Assembly: GCF_040782645.1 (NCBI RefSeq)
Contig: NZ_CP160403.1
Coordinates: forward strand, 3,410,001 to 3,474,000
Length of the DNA stretch: 64,000 nt
Reading direction: 5' to 3'
From: Streptomyces sp. HUAS ZL42
GTDB taxonomy: Bacteria; Actinomycetota; Actinomycetes; Streptomycetales; Streptomycetaceae
The notes beneath the pieces were generated by a model, which saw only the letters and a program-made list of their open reading frames with translations, was not told where the DNA came from and did not search any database. The translations under genes were made by a program, and so were the position numbers. Below, piece by piece: positions 9,214-18,829 of the stretch (positions are counted from its first letter, which is position 1; every line of letters begins with the position of its first letter).

Positions 9214-10281
9214 TTACGCGGCTGCCAGCTTCGCCGCAGAGTCGGCGTCGACGCAGGCCTGGATCACCGCGTCGAGGTCGCCGTCCAGAACCTGGTCCAG
9301 GTTGTACGCCTTGAAGCCGACGCGGTGGTCCGAGATGCGGTTCTCCGGGAAGTTGTACGTGCGGATCTTCTCGGAGCGGTCGACGGTACGGACCTGGCTG
9401 CGGCGGGCGTCGGCGGCCTCCCTCTCCGCCTCCTCCTGCGCCATGGCGAGCAGCCTGGAGCGCAGGATACGCATCGCCTGCTCCTTGTTCTGCAGCTGGC
9501 TCTTCTCGTTCTGGCAGGAGGCGACGACTCCGGTCGGGATGTGCGTGATGCGCACGGCGGAGTCGGTGGTGTTGACGGACTGGCCGCCGGGACCGGAGGA
9601 ACGGTACACGTCGATGCGGAGGTCGTTGGGATTGATCTCGACGTCGACCTCCTCCGCCTCCGGCGTGACGAGGACACCCGCCGCGGACGTGTGGATACGG
9701 CCCTGGGACTCCGTCGCCGGCACGCGCTGCACGCGGTGCACGCCGCCCTCGTACTTCAGACGCGCCCACACGCCCTGCCCGGGCTCGGTCTGCCCCCTGG
9801 CCTTCACCGCGACCTGGACGTCCTTGTAGCCGCCCAGCTCGGACTCGGTGGCGTCGATGATCTCGGTCTTCCAGCCGACGCGCTCGGCGTACCGCAGGTA
9901 CATGCGCAGCAGGTCGCCGGCGAACAGGGCCGACTCGTCGCCGCCCGCGCCCGCCTTGATCTCGAGGATGACGTCCTTGTCGTCGCTGGGGTCCCGCGGG
10001 ATGAGCAGGAAGCGCAGCTTCTCGGTCAGTTCCTCGCGCTGCTTCTCCAGATCCTTGACCTCGGCCGCGAAGTCGGGGTCGTCGGCGGCGAGTTCGCGCG
10101 CGGTGTCGATGTCGTCGCCGGTCTGCTTCCAGGAGCGGAACGTGGCGACGATCGGGGTGAGCTCGGCGTACCGCTTGTTCAGCCTGCGCGCGTTGGCCTG
10201 GTCGGCGTGGACCGACGGGTCGGCGAGCTTCGTCTCCAGGTCGGCGTGCTCACCGACGAGTTCCTCGACGGCCTCGAACAT
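9214..10281 (-). CDS. prfA: Peptide chain release factor 1
   Basis: The 355-residue factor recognises UAA and UAG and triggers peptidyl-tRNA hydrolysis. The GGQ catalytic motif is at 232-234 ([17 protein letters not shown]), and the RF1-type codon-recognition tripeptide PAT at 188-190 ([10 protein letters not shown]) separates it from RF2. A long helical N-terminal domain comes first. ATG at 10281 ([12 protein letters not shown]) has AGGAGCCCTG upstream. It is followed by prmC, whose product methylates the GGQ glutamine. Confidence 0.97.
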   Translation of the reverse strand: MFEAVEELVGEHADLETKLADPSVHADQANARRLNKRYAELTPIVATFRSWKQTGDDIDTARELAADDPDFAAEVKDLEKQREELTEKLRFLLIPRDPSDDKDVILEIKAGAGGDESALFAGDLLRMYLRYAERVGWKTEIIDATESELGGYKDVQVAVKARGQTEPGQGVWARLKYEGGVHRVQRVPATESQGRIHTSAAGVLVTPEAEEVDVEINPNDLRIDVYRSSGPGGQSVNTTDSAVRITHIPTGVVASCQNEKSQLQNKEQAMRILRSRLLAMAQEEAEREAADARRSQVRTVDRSEKIRTYNFPENRISDHRVGFKAYNLDQVLDGDLDAVIQACVDADSAAKLAAA

Positions 10282-10390
10282 CTCAGGGCTCCTGTACTGC
10301 GGATGAAAAGGGAAGGGCGGGCGACCAAAAACGCCGGTCCCGGCGCACCCCGGGAGGGGACGCAGCCGTGGACCGGCGAAAAGGGGCTCG

Positions 10391-10612
10391 CTACTTCTTG
10401 GAGCCGGCAGCCTTGCCGAAGCGGGCCTCGAAGCGGGCCACACGGCCACCGGTGTCGAGGATCTTCTGCTTACCCGTGTAGAACGGGTGGCACTCGGAGC
10501 AGACCTCGGCCCGGATGGTGCCGGACTCGATGGTGCTACGGGTGGTGAACGACGCGCCGCAGGTGCAGCTGACCTGCGTCTCGACGTACGCGGGGTGGAT
10601 GTCGCGCTTCAA
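10391..10612 (-). CDS. rpmE: Ribosomal protein bL31, zinc-binding form
   Basis: This is a 73-residue large-subunit protein. The zinc site is present as CTCG (16-19) and CSECH (38-42), so this is the Cys-containing paralogue that is normally replaced by a Cys-less copy under zinc limitation. [19 protein letters not shown] is typical of the family. It lies 109 bases upstream of prfA, the usual actinobacterial order. An AGGAGACACCTT ribosome site precedes the ATG. Confidence 0.97.
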   Translation of the reverse strand: MKRDIHPAYVETQVSCTCGASFTTRSTIESGTIRAEVCSECHPFYTGKQKILDTGGRVARFEARFGKAAGSKK

Positions 10613-10770
10613 GGTGTCTCCTAGATTCCGGGAGGGCGCCGGGTCGCTGCCGCGGGATGCGGAAGCGTGAACCGGAGCCGACGTACCAGTCTGCCAGGAC
10701 TGGCGCCATCACCCAAAACCGGGGGTTGCCGCGGGGTATTCCCTGCACGTGAGTGCGCCATGAAGAGCGC

Positions 10771-11907
10771 CTACGACGACGTCACGACACCTGCCGCCTC
10801 GCCCGCCGCGTTGCCCTCCGTGGCCGTCCTGGGGATCGCCTGGTCGTTCTTGAGGGCGGTCCACACCTGCTGGGCCTTCGTCTTTTCGATGATCACGCGG
10901 TTCGGGTTCGCCGGGTCGTACCGGACCGGCATCGTGACCATGGTCATGTTCGAGGAGCCGATGCCCTTGAGACCGTTTGCGAAGGACATGAGGGAGTTCA
11001 CCGAGCCGAGGTCCGAGTCGGTCGTCACGGCCTTGGTGGCGGTGTCGGCGAGGTCGTACAGCTTCTTGGGGTTGCCGAAGAGGTTGATGCTCTTGATCTG
11101 GTCGAGGAGCGCCTTGATGAAGGCCTGCTGGAGCTGGATGCGGCCGAGGTCTGAGCCGTCACCGACGCCGTGCCGGGTGCGGACCAGGCCGAGTGCCTGC
11201 TCGCCGTCCAGCTTGTGGGTGCCGGCCTTCAGGTTCAGGTGGCTGTCGGAGTCCTTGATGTCCTTGCTCGTGGTGACCGTGACACCGCCGAGCTCGTCGA
11301 CGAGTTTCTGGAAGCCGGCGAAGTCGACCTCGAGGTAGTGGTCCATGCGGACGCCGGTGAGGGACTCGACCGTCTTCACCGCGCAGGCGGCGCCGCCGGT
11401 GGAGTAGGCGGAGTTGAACATCACGTCGTCCGCGGCGTCGTGCGTGTCGCCCTTGGTGTCGGAGCACTCGGGGCGGTCGATGAGGGTGTCGCGCGGTATG
11501 GAGACCACGCTGGCCTTCTTGTGGCCCTCGTAGACGTGCACGATCATCGCCGTGTCGGAGCGGGCGCTGCCGTCGTCGGTGCCGCCACCGAGCGCCTTGT
11601 TCCTGCCGGAGCGGGTGTCCGAGCCGAGGACGAGGATGTTCTCGGAGCCGTTGTCGGCCTTCGTCGGCCGGTCGGTGCCGAGGGCCTGGTCGATGTCGAC
11701 GCTCTTGATGTTGCCGTTGAGCTTGAAGTACACGTACCCGGCTCCGGTGCCGCCCAGCACGAGGACGCCCGCCGCGGTCCAGGCAGTGATCATCAGACCC
11801 TTGCGCCTGTCACGGGGCTTGCGGCGACGGCCCTTGGCGCGGTGGCGCGGGCCGGTGGTGCCGGTCTCGCCCGGTGTGCCGGGCTCCGGCGTGCTCTCGG
11901 CGGACAT
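10771..11907 (-). CDS. LytR-CpsA-Psr (LCP) family cell-wall glycopolymer ligase
   Basis: The 378-residue membrane-anchored protein has a basic cytoplasmic N-terminus (PRHRAKGRRRKPRDRRKG), one membrane helix at about 40-62, and an extracellular LCP domain. The catalytic-domain signature includes SDTAMIVHVYEGHKKASV followed by SIPRDTLIDRP, and later VRTRHGVGDGSDLGRIQLQQ. LCP proteins transfer lipid-linked wall polymers to peptidoglycan, which fits the WecA-like gene at 4098-5438. A short gap separates it from rpmE downstream. Confidence 0.92.
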   Translation of the reverse strand: MSAESTPEPGTPGETGTTGPRHRAKGRRRKPRDRRKGLMITAWTAAGVLVLGGTGAGYVYFKLNGNIKSVDIDQALGTDRPTKADNGSENILVLGSDTRSGRNKALGGGTDDGSARSDTAMIVHVYEGHKKASVVSIPRDTLIDRPECSDTKGDTHDAADDVMFNSAYSTGGAACAVKTVESLTGVRMDHYLEVDFAGFQKLVDELGGVTVTTSKDIKDSDSHLNLKAGTHKLDGEQALGLVRTRHGVGDGSDLGRIQLQQAFIKALLDQIKSINLFGNPKKLYDLADTATKAVTTDSDLGSVNSLMSFANGLKGIGSSNMTMVTMPVRYDPANPNRVIIEKTKAQQVWTALKNDQAIPRTATEGNAAGEAAGVVTSS

Positions 11908-12044
11908 GTGCTCCTCGGTTCTCGTCCGGTCGGTTACCCCCTGCGATCAGGGACAGGCCTGGTCGGCCCGGTCCGTTTTGGACCTGTACCGCACCATCGT
12001 CACCCCGTCCGGTCAGACGGGGAAACCGGGGAAAGGGTTGCACA

Positions 12045-12085
12045 ACGCACTGTGCCCACCGCCTGGGGCGATGGGCACAGTGCGT
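12045..12085 (-). terminator. Hairpin terminator downstream of the protease gene
   Basis: ACGCACTGTGCCCA (12045-12058) and TGGGCACAGTGCGT (12072-12085) form a perfect 14-bp stem with a 13-base loop, 39 bases past the stop of the protease gene on the minus strand. There is no U-run; Streptomyces terminators often lack one. Confidence 0.7.
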
Positions 12086-12123
12086 GATCGGTGATACCGG
12101 GCATATCCGGCTCACCTGCGGTT

Positions 12124-13974
12124 TCAGCCGAAGATGTCGTACTGCTTGAAGTCCGTCCCGACCGAGATCGGTGTGGCAAAGATCTCGCTGGAGGCCTTTC
12201 CGGTGCCCGGATACAGCAGCAGCGTGCCGCTGCTGTTGCGGGCCAGGAAGTCGGCCTTGCCGTCGCCGGTGACGTCACCGACGGCGTCGAAGCCGGTGTA
12301 GCTCCCCCAGGTGCGCACCTTGATCCGGGCGGAGAAGGCTCCCGTGCCGGCTGTGCCCGTGCCCCTGTAGAGGTACACGTAGCCGGTGCTCGCGTTGCGG
12401 ACCAGCAGGTCGGCCTTGCCGTCGCCGGTGAAGTCGCCGTGGCCGCGCACGAAGTTGTACTGGTTCCAGCCCGAGCCGACCTGCACGCGGCTGGCGAAGC
12501 TGCCGTCGCCCCGGCCCGGGTAGATCCACAGGACGCCGGACGAGTCGACCGAGAGCAGGTCGGGCTTGTAGTCGCCGGTGACGTCACCGGGGACGACGAT
12601 GCGGGTGCGGGTCTTCCAGTTGTCGGCGATCTGCTTCGTCGCCCAGCTGCCGCTGGACTGCACGTAGTGGATCCAGAAGACGTCCCCGTCGGAGCTGCGG
12701 CGGGCGATCAGGTCCTGGTAGCCGTCACGGTCGAGGTCGGTCTGCAGGACGACGTTGTAGGCACCCCAGTAGCCCCAGGACTGGCGGGCGGCGAAGTAGG
12801 TGCCCCCGGAGTCCTTCTCGTAGCCGGTCTTGGTGGAGGCGTTGCGCACCCACAGGTCGGCTCGGTGGTCGCCGCTGAGGTTGGTGTCGTCGATGCGCGG
12901 GTACGCGGCGCCGACGTACGTGGAGACCTTGTTGAAGACGCTGTACGAGCCCGCCTCGACGCAGTCCGTCACACCCCAGGAGACGACTCCGACGATCCGG
13001 TTGTTCACGACCAGCGGGCCGCCGGAGTCACCGTTGCAGGCGGCTGTGGTGCCCGTGTCGCTGCCGCTGGCGGGATTGCCCGCGCAGACCATGTGGCCCT
13101 TGACGAAGTCGACGCCGTGGTAGTTCGCGCAGGTGGTGTCGGACTGGATGGGCAGCGTGGCCGTCTTCAGCGTCTCGGAGATGTCCTGGCTGGTGGAGCT
13201 GGTGCGGCCCCAGCCGTAGAGCTTGGCGCTGGTGCCGGCAGCGTAGGAGGCGGTGTCGCCGGCAGTCGTCATGCGGATCGGCGTGGCCTTGATCGCGACC
13301 GGCAGGGTCAGCACGGCGATGTCGTTGTCGAACGTCGTCGCGCTGTACGAGGGGTGGTTCCACTGCCGCCACACGCCGGTGACGGTGCCGCCGTGCAGGT
13401 CCGTGCTCTGACTGCCGTCGGCGTTCGTGACCGTGGTCGGCAGCTGCGAGGTGCCGGTGACGATCGCGCCGTTGGCGTACCAGTTGTAGTTCCTGACGCA
13501 GTGCGCGGCGGTGAGGATCTTCGTCGGCGCGACGACGGCACCTCCGCAGAAGAAGCCGATGTCGTCGCTCTCGTCGGCGGTGCCTTTGTCGTCGTAGTAC
13601 CAGAGCTGGGCCATCCACGGCGCCGAGGTGATCGTCGTGTCGGTCCCGCCGATGATGTACGGGCTGACCGAGGAGCTGCTGGTGCTCGCGCTCAGGGACG
13701 ACTTCGTGGTCGTCCGCCCCACGGTGTCGTCACCGGCGAGAGCGCCCTCGATGCGCCGCTCCAGCTCGGCCGAGGACGGTGAGCTCATGGCGGGCTTCAC
13801 CGTCGGTGCCGGCAGGGTGGCGGCGTTCGCGGACGAGGTCAGCAGGGCGGCGGCGACGGCCGCGACGACACCCGCCGCAGCGACTGGCAGGGCGATGCGT
13901 ATCCGGCGCTTGTGACGACCGCGGCCGGACATGGGAATGGGCAAGGAAAGTCCCCCCAGCGAGAAAAGAGTCAA
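12124..13974 (-). CDS. Secreted trypsin-like serine protease with C-terminal FG-GAP/VCBS repeats
   Basis: Up to 616 residues. A twin-charged N-terminus (RGRHKRRIRIAL) and a hydrophobic stretch ending SSANAA form an export signal. The S1 domain starts at IIGGT and carries the triad His (LTAAHC), Asp (FDNDIAVL) and Ser (CNGDSGGPLVV); the specificity pocket suggests trypsin-like cleavage. The last 240 residues contain repeated units of the form VTGDGKADFLARNSSGTLLLY, which resemble calcium-binding beta-propeller FG-GAP repeats. The true start is uncertain: ATG 13974, ATG 13932, or TTG near 13944, which best fits a GGGGGGA ribosome site. Confidence 0.88.
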   Translation of the reverse strand: MTLFSLGGLSLPIPMSGRGRHKRRIRIALPVAAAGVVAAVAAALLTSSANAATLPAPTVKPAMSSPSSAELERRIEGALAGDDTVGRTTTKSSLSASTSSSSVSPYIIGGTDTTITSAPWMAQLWYYDDKGTADESDDIGFFCGGAVVAPTKILTAAHCVRNYNWYANGAIVTGTSQLPTTVTNADGSQSTDLHGGTVTGVWRQWNHPSYSATTFDNDIAVLTLPVAIKATPIRMTTAGDTASYAAGTSAKLYGWGRTSSTSQDISETLKTATLPIQSDTTCANYHGVDFVKGHMVCAGNPASGSDTGTTAACNGDSGGPLVVNNRIVGVVSWGVTDCVEAGSYSVFNKVSTYVGAAYPRIDDTNLSGDHRADLWVRNASTKTGYEKDSGGTYFAARQSWGYWGAYNVVLQTDLDRDGYQDLIARRSSDGDVFWIHYVQSSGSWATKQIADNWKTRTRIVVPGDVTGDYKPDLLSVDSSGVLWIYPGRGDGSFASRVQVGSGWNQYNFVRGHGDFTGDGKADLLVRNASTGYVYLYRGTGTAGTGAFSARIKVRTWGSYTGFDAVGDVTGDGKADFLARNSSGTLLLYPGTGKASSEIFATPISVGTDFKQYDIFG

Positions 13975-13977
13975 AAG

Positions 13978-14049
13978 GGGCGCCTGAGGCGCCCACTCTC
14001 ATCAGCGCCAAAAGGCCGCCCCCCGTCACTCTTTGACGGGGGGCGGCCT
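13978..14049 (-). terminator. Strong hairpins downstream of rho
   Basis: AGGCCGCCCCCCGTCA (14013-14028) pairs perfectly with TGACGGGGGGCGGCCT (14034-14049) around the loop CTCTT. A smaller hairpin, GGGCGCC/GGCGCCC, is at 13978-13994. They lie past the rho stop and before the protease gene, so they most likely end the rho transcript without needing Rho itself. Confidence 0.75.
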
Positions 14050-14050
14050 C

Positions 14051-14155
14051 AGCAGCGCCGCAAAGGGGCGCGGGGCTGTATCGATATGCGGCTCCGCCGC
14101 GTGGGCGCGATCAACCACAGACATCCTGCAGCCGACAGCCAACCGGCGGCTCAAC
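14051..14155. repeat. Streptomyces interspersed intergenic repeat
   Basis: This stretch, with GGGGCGCGGGGCTGTATCGA, ATATGCGGCTCCGCCGCGTG and a tail rich in CAACCACAGACATCCTGCAG, matches from memory a repeat type found in many Streptomyces intergenic regions. It contains the palindrome GCGGCTCCGCCGC. It separates rho from its terminator hairpins and shows no coding capacity. Confidence 0.6.
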
Positions 14156-14160
14156 GGCGA

Positions 14161-16146
14161 CTAGTCACCGTTCCCGGGCATCGGCGTCGTCTTCTGGATC
14201 TGCAGCAGGAACTCGGCGTTCGACTTCGTCTGCTTCATCTTGTCGAGCAGCAGCTCGATCGCCTGCTGCTGGTCGAGCGCGTGCAGCACCCGGCGCAGCT
14301 TCCAGACGATGGCGAGCTCCTCGTTGCCGAGCAGGATCTCTTCCTTACGGGTACCGGACGCGTCGACGTCCACCGCCGGGAAGATCCGCTTGTCGGCGAG
14401 CTTCCGGTCGAGCTTGAGCTCGGCGTTGCCCGTGCCCTTGAACTCCTCGAAGATCACCTCGTCCATGCGGGACCCGGTGTCGACCAGAGCCGTGGCCAGG
14501 ATGGTGAGCGAGCCACCGTCCTCGATGTTCCGCGCGGCGCCGAAGAAGCGCTTGGGCGGGTACAGGGCGGTCGAGTCGACACCACCGGACAGGATGCGGC
14601 CGGAGGCGGGCGCGGCCAGGTTGTAGGCACGGCCCAGACGCGTGATGGAGTCCAGCAGGACGACCACGTCGTGCCCGAGCTCGACGAGCCGCTTGGCCCG
14701 CTCGATCGCCAGCTCCGCGACCGTGGTGTGGTCCTCGGCCGGGCGGTCGAAGGTCGAGGAGATGACCTCGCCCTTGACCGACCGCTGCATGTCGGTGACC
14801 TCTTCCGGACGCTCGTCGACGAGGACGACCATCAGGTGGCACTCGGGGTTGTTGTGGGTGATCGCGTTGGCGATCGCCTGCATGATCATGGTCTTGCCGG
14901 TCTTCGGCGGGGCCACGATCAGACCGCGCTGGCCCTTACCGATCGGCGACACGAGGTCGATGATGCGGGTGGTCAGCACGCCCGGGTCGGTCTCCAGGCG
15001 GAGCCGGTCCTGCGGGTACAGCGGGGTCAGCTTGTTGAACTCCGGGCGGCCACGGCCGTGTTCGGGCGCCATGCCGTTGACGGAGTCCAGACGGACCAGC
15101 GCGTTGAACTTCTCGCGCCGCTCGCCTTCCTTGGGCTGACGGACCGCACCCGTGACGTGGTCACCCTTGCGCAGACCGTTCTTGCGGACCTGGGCGAGGG
15201 AGACGTACACGTCGTTCGGACCCGGCAGGTAGCCCGACGTACGGATGAAGGCGTAGTTGTCGAGGATGTCCAGGATGCCCGCGACCGGGATCAGGACGTC
15301 GTCCTCGGCGATCTGCGGCTCGCTGCCGATCTCGTCACGGCCACGACGGCCCCGACGGTCGCGGTAACGGCCCCGACGGCCACGGCGGCCGCCCTCGAAG
15401 TCGTCGTCGTCCTGCGGACCGGCGCCCCGGTCCTGGCGGCCGCCGCCCTGCTGCTGGCCCTGCTGGCGCTGCTGGCCGCCCTGGCCCTGCTGGTCGTCGC
15501 CCTTGCCCCGGCGGTCGCGGTCACGGCCGCGCTCGCCGCGGTCGCGGCGGTCGCGGCGGCGGCCCTCGCCGTCGCCCGCGTCGCCCTTGGCCTCGCCCTG
15601 CGGCTGGGCCTGGACGGGGGCCTCGGTCTTCGGCTCGCTCTTGGCCTCGGCGGTGACCGTCTCCGGGCTGCCGGCCTCGGCGGTGACCCGGCGGCGCCTG
15701 CGCTCCGCGGGGGCCTCGTCGCCTGCGGCGGGCTGGCCGGGAATCTCGATCTGCTGCTGGGCCACGGCCTTCTCGGCGGGTGCCTCGGCCGACTTCTCCG
15801 CCTTCTTCTCGGCGGCCTCTTCGCCCGTACGAGCGCGGGAGGTGGCGCGGCGCTTCGGCTTGGTCTCGGTGGCGTCGGCGTCAGAAGCGGTCTTCGCGGC
15901 CGGGGCGCCCCCTCCCGCCTGCGCCTCCTTGATGACCTCGATCAGCTGGCTCTTGCGCATGCGCGCGGTGCCCCTGATGCCGAGGCCGGATGCGACCTGC
16001 TGCAGCTCGGCCAGCACCATGCCCTCGAGGCCGGTACCGCGGCGCCGCCGGGAGCCGGCACCGCTGGCAGGCGCGGAGGCGTCCGTGGCGGGCGCGGCAG
16101 CGGTCTCCTCGACACGTGCGCCCATCAGATCGGTGGTGTCGCTCAC
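14161..16146 (-). CDS. rho: Transcription termination factor Rho with long arginine-rich insertion
   Basis: The 661-residue hexameric RNA helicase is about 240 residues longer than E. coli Rho. Near residues 42-70 is the Rho N-terminal helical domain ([20 protein letters not shown]). Residues 75-260 are a low-complexity Ala/Glu/Arg/Gly/Gln region with clusters such as [19 protein letters not shown], an added RNA-binding segment typical of high-GC actinobacteria. The cold-shock-like RNA-binding domain follows, then the ATPase with Walker A APPKTGKT, Walker [18 protein letters not shown] and the C-terminal helices. Confidence 0.97.
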   Translation of the reverse strand: MSDTTDLMGARVEETAAAPATDASAPASGAGSRRRRGTGLEGMVLAELQQVASGLGIRGTARMRKSQLIEVIKEAQAGGGAPAAKTASDADATETKPKRRATSRARTGEEAAEKKAEKSAEAPAEKAVAQQQIEIPGQPAAGDEAPAERRRRRVTAEAGSPETVTAEAKSEPKTEAPVQAQPQGEAKGDAGDGEGRRRDRRDRGERGRDRDRRGKGDDQQGQGGQQRQQGQQQGGGRQDRGAGPQDDDDFEGGRRGRRGRYRDRRGRRGRDEIGSEPQIAEDDVLIPVAGILDILDNYAFIRTSGYLPGPNDVYVSLAQVRKNGLRKGDHVTGAVRQPKEGERREKFNALVRLDSVNGMAPEHGRGRPEFNKLTPLYPQDRLRLETDPGVLTTRIIDLVSPIGKGQRGLIVAPPKTGKTMIMQAIANAITHNNPECHLMVVLVDERPEEVTDMQRSVKGEVISSTFDRPAEDHTTVAELAIERAKRLVELGHDVVVLLDSITRLGRAYNLAAPASGRILSGGVDSTALYPPKRFFGAARNIEDGGSLTILATALVDTGSRMDEVIFEEFKGTGNAELKLDRKLADKRIFPAVDVDASGTRKEEILLGNEELAIVWKLRRVLHALDQQQAIELLLDKMKQTKSNAEFLLQIQKTTPMPGNGD

Positions 16147-16551
16147 GAAGGGTCCTTCCCTGGAGCGGACGTCGGCCTGTCTGGCTCGGCGACCGGTTGT
16201 GCTGTCCGGCTCCTGTCCCTGTGGTGTGGACGAAGCCGGGGCGGTGGTCCGCCAAAGCGGCGGAAGAGATTTCTGGTGACGGCGCTTCCTCGAGCCGTGA
16301 CACTCGGTGTCACGTGGTGTGGTCGCACCTGTTCCGGAGCGTGCCCGGCGGCCTGCTCAGCGCCCGCGTACGGCGTACTGCCCAGGTACGACGTACGGAA
16401 CACGGAGTGGCTTGGGAGGCTCCCGGAAGAATGTCTGTCCCGGACGGGGACACGAAGCACCTCGCCATGGTGGGGTCGGGTGCAGACTTGAGGTTAACAC
16501 TACCGGATCCAACAAACATTCCCCCTCTCGAAATCCGGCAACCGTGCGCTT
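16147..16551. other. Long rho leader region
   Basis: About 400 bases between the thrB stop and the rho start, both on the minus strand, with no credible gene. A long untranslated leader before rho is common in bacteria, where Rho often represses its own transcript by early termination; that mechanism is inferred here. AT-richer stretches near 16480-16555 would suit a promoter. Confidence 0.4.
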
Positions 16552-17481
16552 TTAAATGTCACCGGAGGGTGCGAGCGGCAGCACGACCGCTCCCTGCGCG
16601 TCGAGCTCCAGGCGGTTGGCGGCCCAGCCGTCGCCCGCCAGATGGGCCACCTTGTCGGCGCTGTCGTCGTTGGCCAGCGCCAGCACGGTGGGGCCCGCGC
16701 CGGAGATCACCGCGGGGATGCCGTCCGCTCTCAGCCGCTCCACCAGCGCCGCGCTTTCCGGCATGGCCGGTGCGCGGTACTCCTGGTGGAGGCGGTCCTC
16801 GGTGGCGGGCAGCAGCAGCTCGGGGCGCCTGGTCAGGGCCTCGACGAGCAGGGCCGCCCGGCCCGCGTTCACGGCGGCGTCGACGTGCGGCACGGTGCGC
16901 GGGAGCAGGCCGCGCGCGGTCTCGGTCAGGACCGGCTTTCCGGGCACGAAAACCACCGGAACGATGGAATCGGCGGGCTCCATCCTGATCGCCCGCGCGG
17001 CACCGGCCTCCATCCAGGAGAGCGTGAAACCGCCGAGCAGACAGGCCGCCACATTGTCGGGGTGGCCCTCGATCTCGGTGGCGAGCTCCAGGAGGGCCGC
17101 GTCGTCGAGCCTGGCCTCGCCGCCTATGGTCACGGCGCGCGCGGCGACGATGCCGGCGCAGATGGCGGCGGAGGAGGAGCCCAGGCCGCGGCCGTGCGGG
17201 ATGCGGTTGGCGCAGACGATCTCCAGTCCGCGCGGCTGGCCGCCCAGCAGGTCGAAGGCGGTACGCAGGGAGCGTACGAGAAGGTGGCTCTCGTCACGTG
17301 GCAGCGTCTCGCCGCCCTCACCCGCGATGTCGATGTGCAGCCCGGCGTCGGCCACCCGGACGACCACGTCGTCGTAGAGCCCCAGCGACAGGCCGAGGGC
17401 GTCGAAGCCCGGGCCGAGGTTGGCGCTGGTGGCGGGGACGCGCACCCGGACGGCGGCGGCGCGGAACGCTGGACCGGCCAT
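16552..17481 (-). CDS. thrB: Homoserine kinase
   Basis: This 309-residue GHMP-family kinase phosphorylates homoserine before threonine synthase. The ATP loop is RIPHGRGLGSSSAAICAGI; the N-terminal VRVRVPATSANLGPGFDALG and C-terminal ISGAGPTVLAL motifs are typical. ATG at 17481 (MAGPAFRAAA) is chosen because the longer frame to 17622 adds residues unrelated to the family. It is the third gene of the cluster hom-thrC-thrB, with about 280 bases before it, so it may have its own promoter. Confidence 0.96.
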   Translation of the reverse strand: MAGPAFRAAAVRVRVPATSANLGPGFDALGLSLGLYDDVVVRVADAGLHIDIAGEGGETLPRDESHLLVRSLRTAFDLLGGQPRGLEIVCANRIPHGRGLGSSSAAICAGIVAARAVTIGGEARLDDAALLELATEIEGHPDNVAACLLGGFTLSWMEAGAARAIRMEPADSIVPVVFVPGKPVLTETARGLLPRTVPHVDAAVNAGRAALLVEALTRRPELLLPATEDRLHQEYRAPAMPESAALVERLRADGIPAVISGAGPTVLALANDDSADKVAHLAGDGWAANRLELDAQGAVVLPLAPSGDI

Positions 17482-17764
17482 CGCTCGATGAACTCCTTGA
17501 GCTGCGAGATTGTCGAATGACATTCGATACGTACGGGAGGACCCTCGGGGACATACGGGAGGCCCCTCGGGACCGCTTCCGGGCCGCGGAGACGGCGCGG
17601 CACCGTCCATATGCGGAGGCATATGCGGCGGGCGGGTTCAGTACAGCCTATCGAAGGTGGGTTCTGCCGCGACATAGGGCGCACAGGAGGCGCACGATGC
17701 GTGTCGTAGGCCCCCTGTGCACCCCCGATGGGGGTTACCCCTCGCCAGGACCCGTCGCGCCTCG

Positions 17765-18823
17765 TCAGACGAGCCCGAGGCGCTCGGCCGCCGTCGCCGC
17801 GTCGACCGGGACGGTGACGGGCTGCGGGGCGCCCGCGACGGCCCAGTCGGGGTCCTTGAGCCCGTTGCCGGTGACGGTGCACACGATGGTCTGTCCCGGG
17901 TCGACCTTGCCCTGCTCGGCGGCCTTCAGCAGGCCGGCGACGGACGCGGCGGACGCGGGCTCCACGAAGACACCCTCCTGCGAGGCCAACAGCCGGTAGG
18001 CGCGCAGGATTTCACGGTCCGTCACCTCGTCGATGAGACCGCCGGACTCGTCCCTCGCCCGAAGGGCGTACTGCCAGGACGCGGGGTTGCCGATACGGAT
18101 CGCCGTGGCGATGGTCGAGGGGTCCTTGACGACCTCGCCGCGCACGATCGGAGCACTGCCGGAGGCCTGGAAACCCCACATGCGCGGGGTCTGCTTCGCG
18201 ACACCGTCGGCGGCGTACTCCGTGTAACCCTTCCAGTACGCGGTGATGTTGCCCGCGTTGCCCACCGGCAGGACGTGGATGTCCGGGGCGTCGCCGAGCA
18301 TGTCCACGATCTCGAACGAGGCGGTCTTCTGCCCCTCGATACGTACCGGATTGACCGAATTGACCAGCGCCACCGGGTAGTTGTCGCTGAGCTTGCGGGC
18401 AAGGGTGAGGCAGTCGTCGAAGTTGCCGTCGACCTGCAGGATCTTGGCGCCGTGGACGAGCGCCTGGCCCATCTTGCCGAGCGCGATCTTCCCCTGCGGA
18501 ACGAGAACGGCCGAAACCATACCCGCGCGCACGGCGTAAGCGGCCGCGGAGGCCGACGTGTTGCCGGTGGAGGCGCAGATGACGGCCTTCGCGCCCTCCT
18601 CCTTGGCCCTGCTGATGGCCATGGTCATGCCGCGGTCCTTGAAGGACCCGGTGGGGTTGGCGCCCTCCACCTTGAGGTGGACCTCGCAGCCCGTGCGCTC
18701 GGAGAGCACCTGCGCGGGCACGAGGGGCGTGCCGCCCTCGCGGAGCGTCACGACCGGCGTGGTGTCGGAAACCGGCAGCCGGTCCCGGTACTCCTCGATG
18801 ATTCCGCGCCACTGGTGGGTCAT
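17765..18823 (-). CDS. thrC: Threonine synthase
   Basis: This 352-residue fold-type II PLP enzyme converts O-phosphohomoserine to threonine. The PLP lysine lies in [16 protein letters not shown], the phosphate-binding loop is [13 protein letters not shown], and [15 protein letters not shown] completes the cofactor site. It lies only six bases after hom and is surely co-transcribed with it. Its length matches the short class of threonine synthases found in actinobacteria. Confidence 0.97.
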   Translation of the reverse strand: MTHQWRGIIEEYRDRLPVSDTTPVVTLREGGTPLVPAQVLSERTGCEVHLKVEGANPTGSFKDRGMTMAISRAKEEGAKAVICASTGNTSASAAAYAVRAGMVSAVLVPQGKIALGKMGQALVHGAKILQVDGNFDDCLTLARKLSDNYPVALVNSVNPVRIEGQKTASFEIVDMLGDAPDIHVLPVGNAGNITAYWKGYTEYAADGVAKQTPRMWGFQASGSAPIVRGEVVKDPSTIATAIRIGNPASWQYALRARDESGGLIDEVTDREILRAYRLLASQEGVFVEPASAASVAGLLKAAEQGKVDPGQTIVCTVTGNGLKDPDWAVAGAPQPVTVPVDAATAAERLGLV

Positions 18824-18829
18824 TGCTGG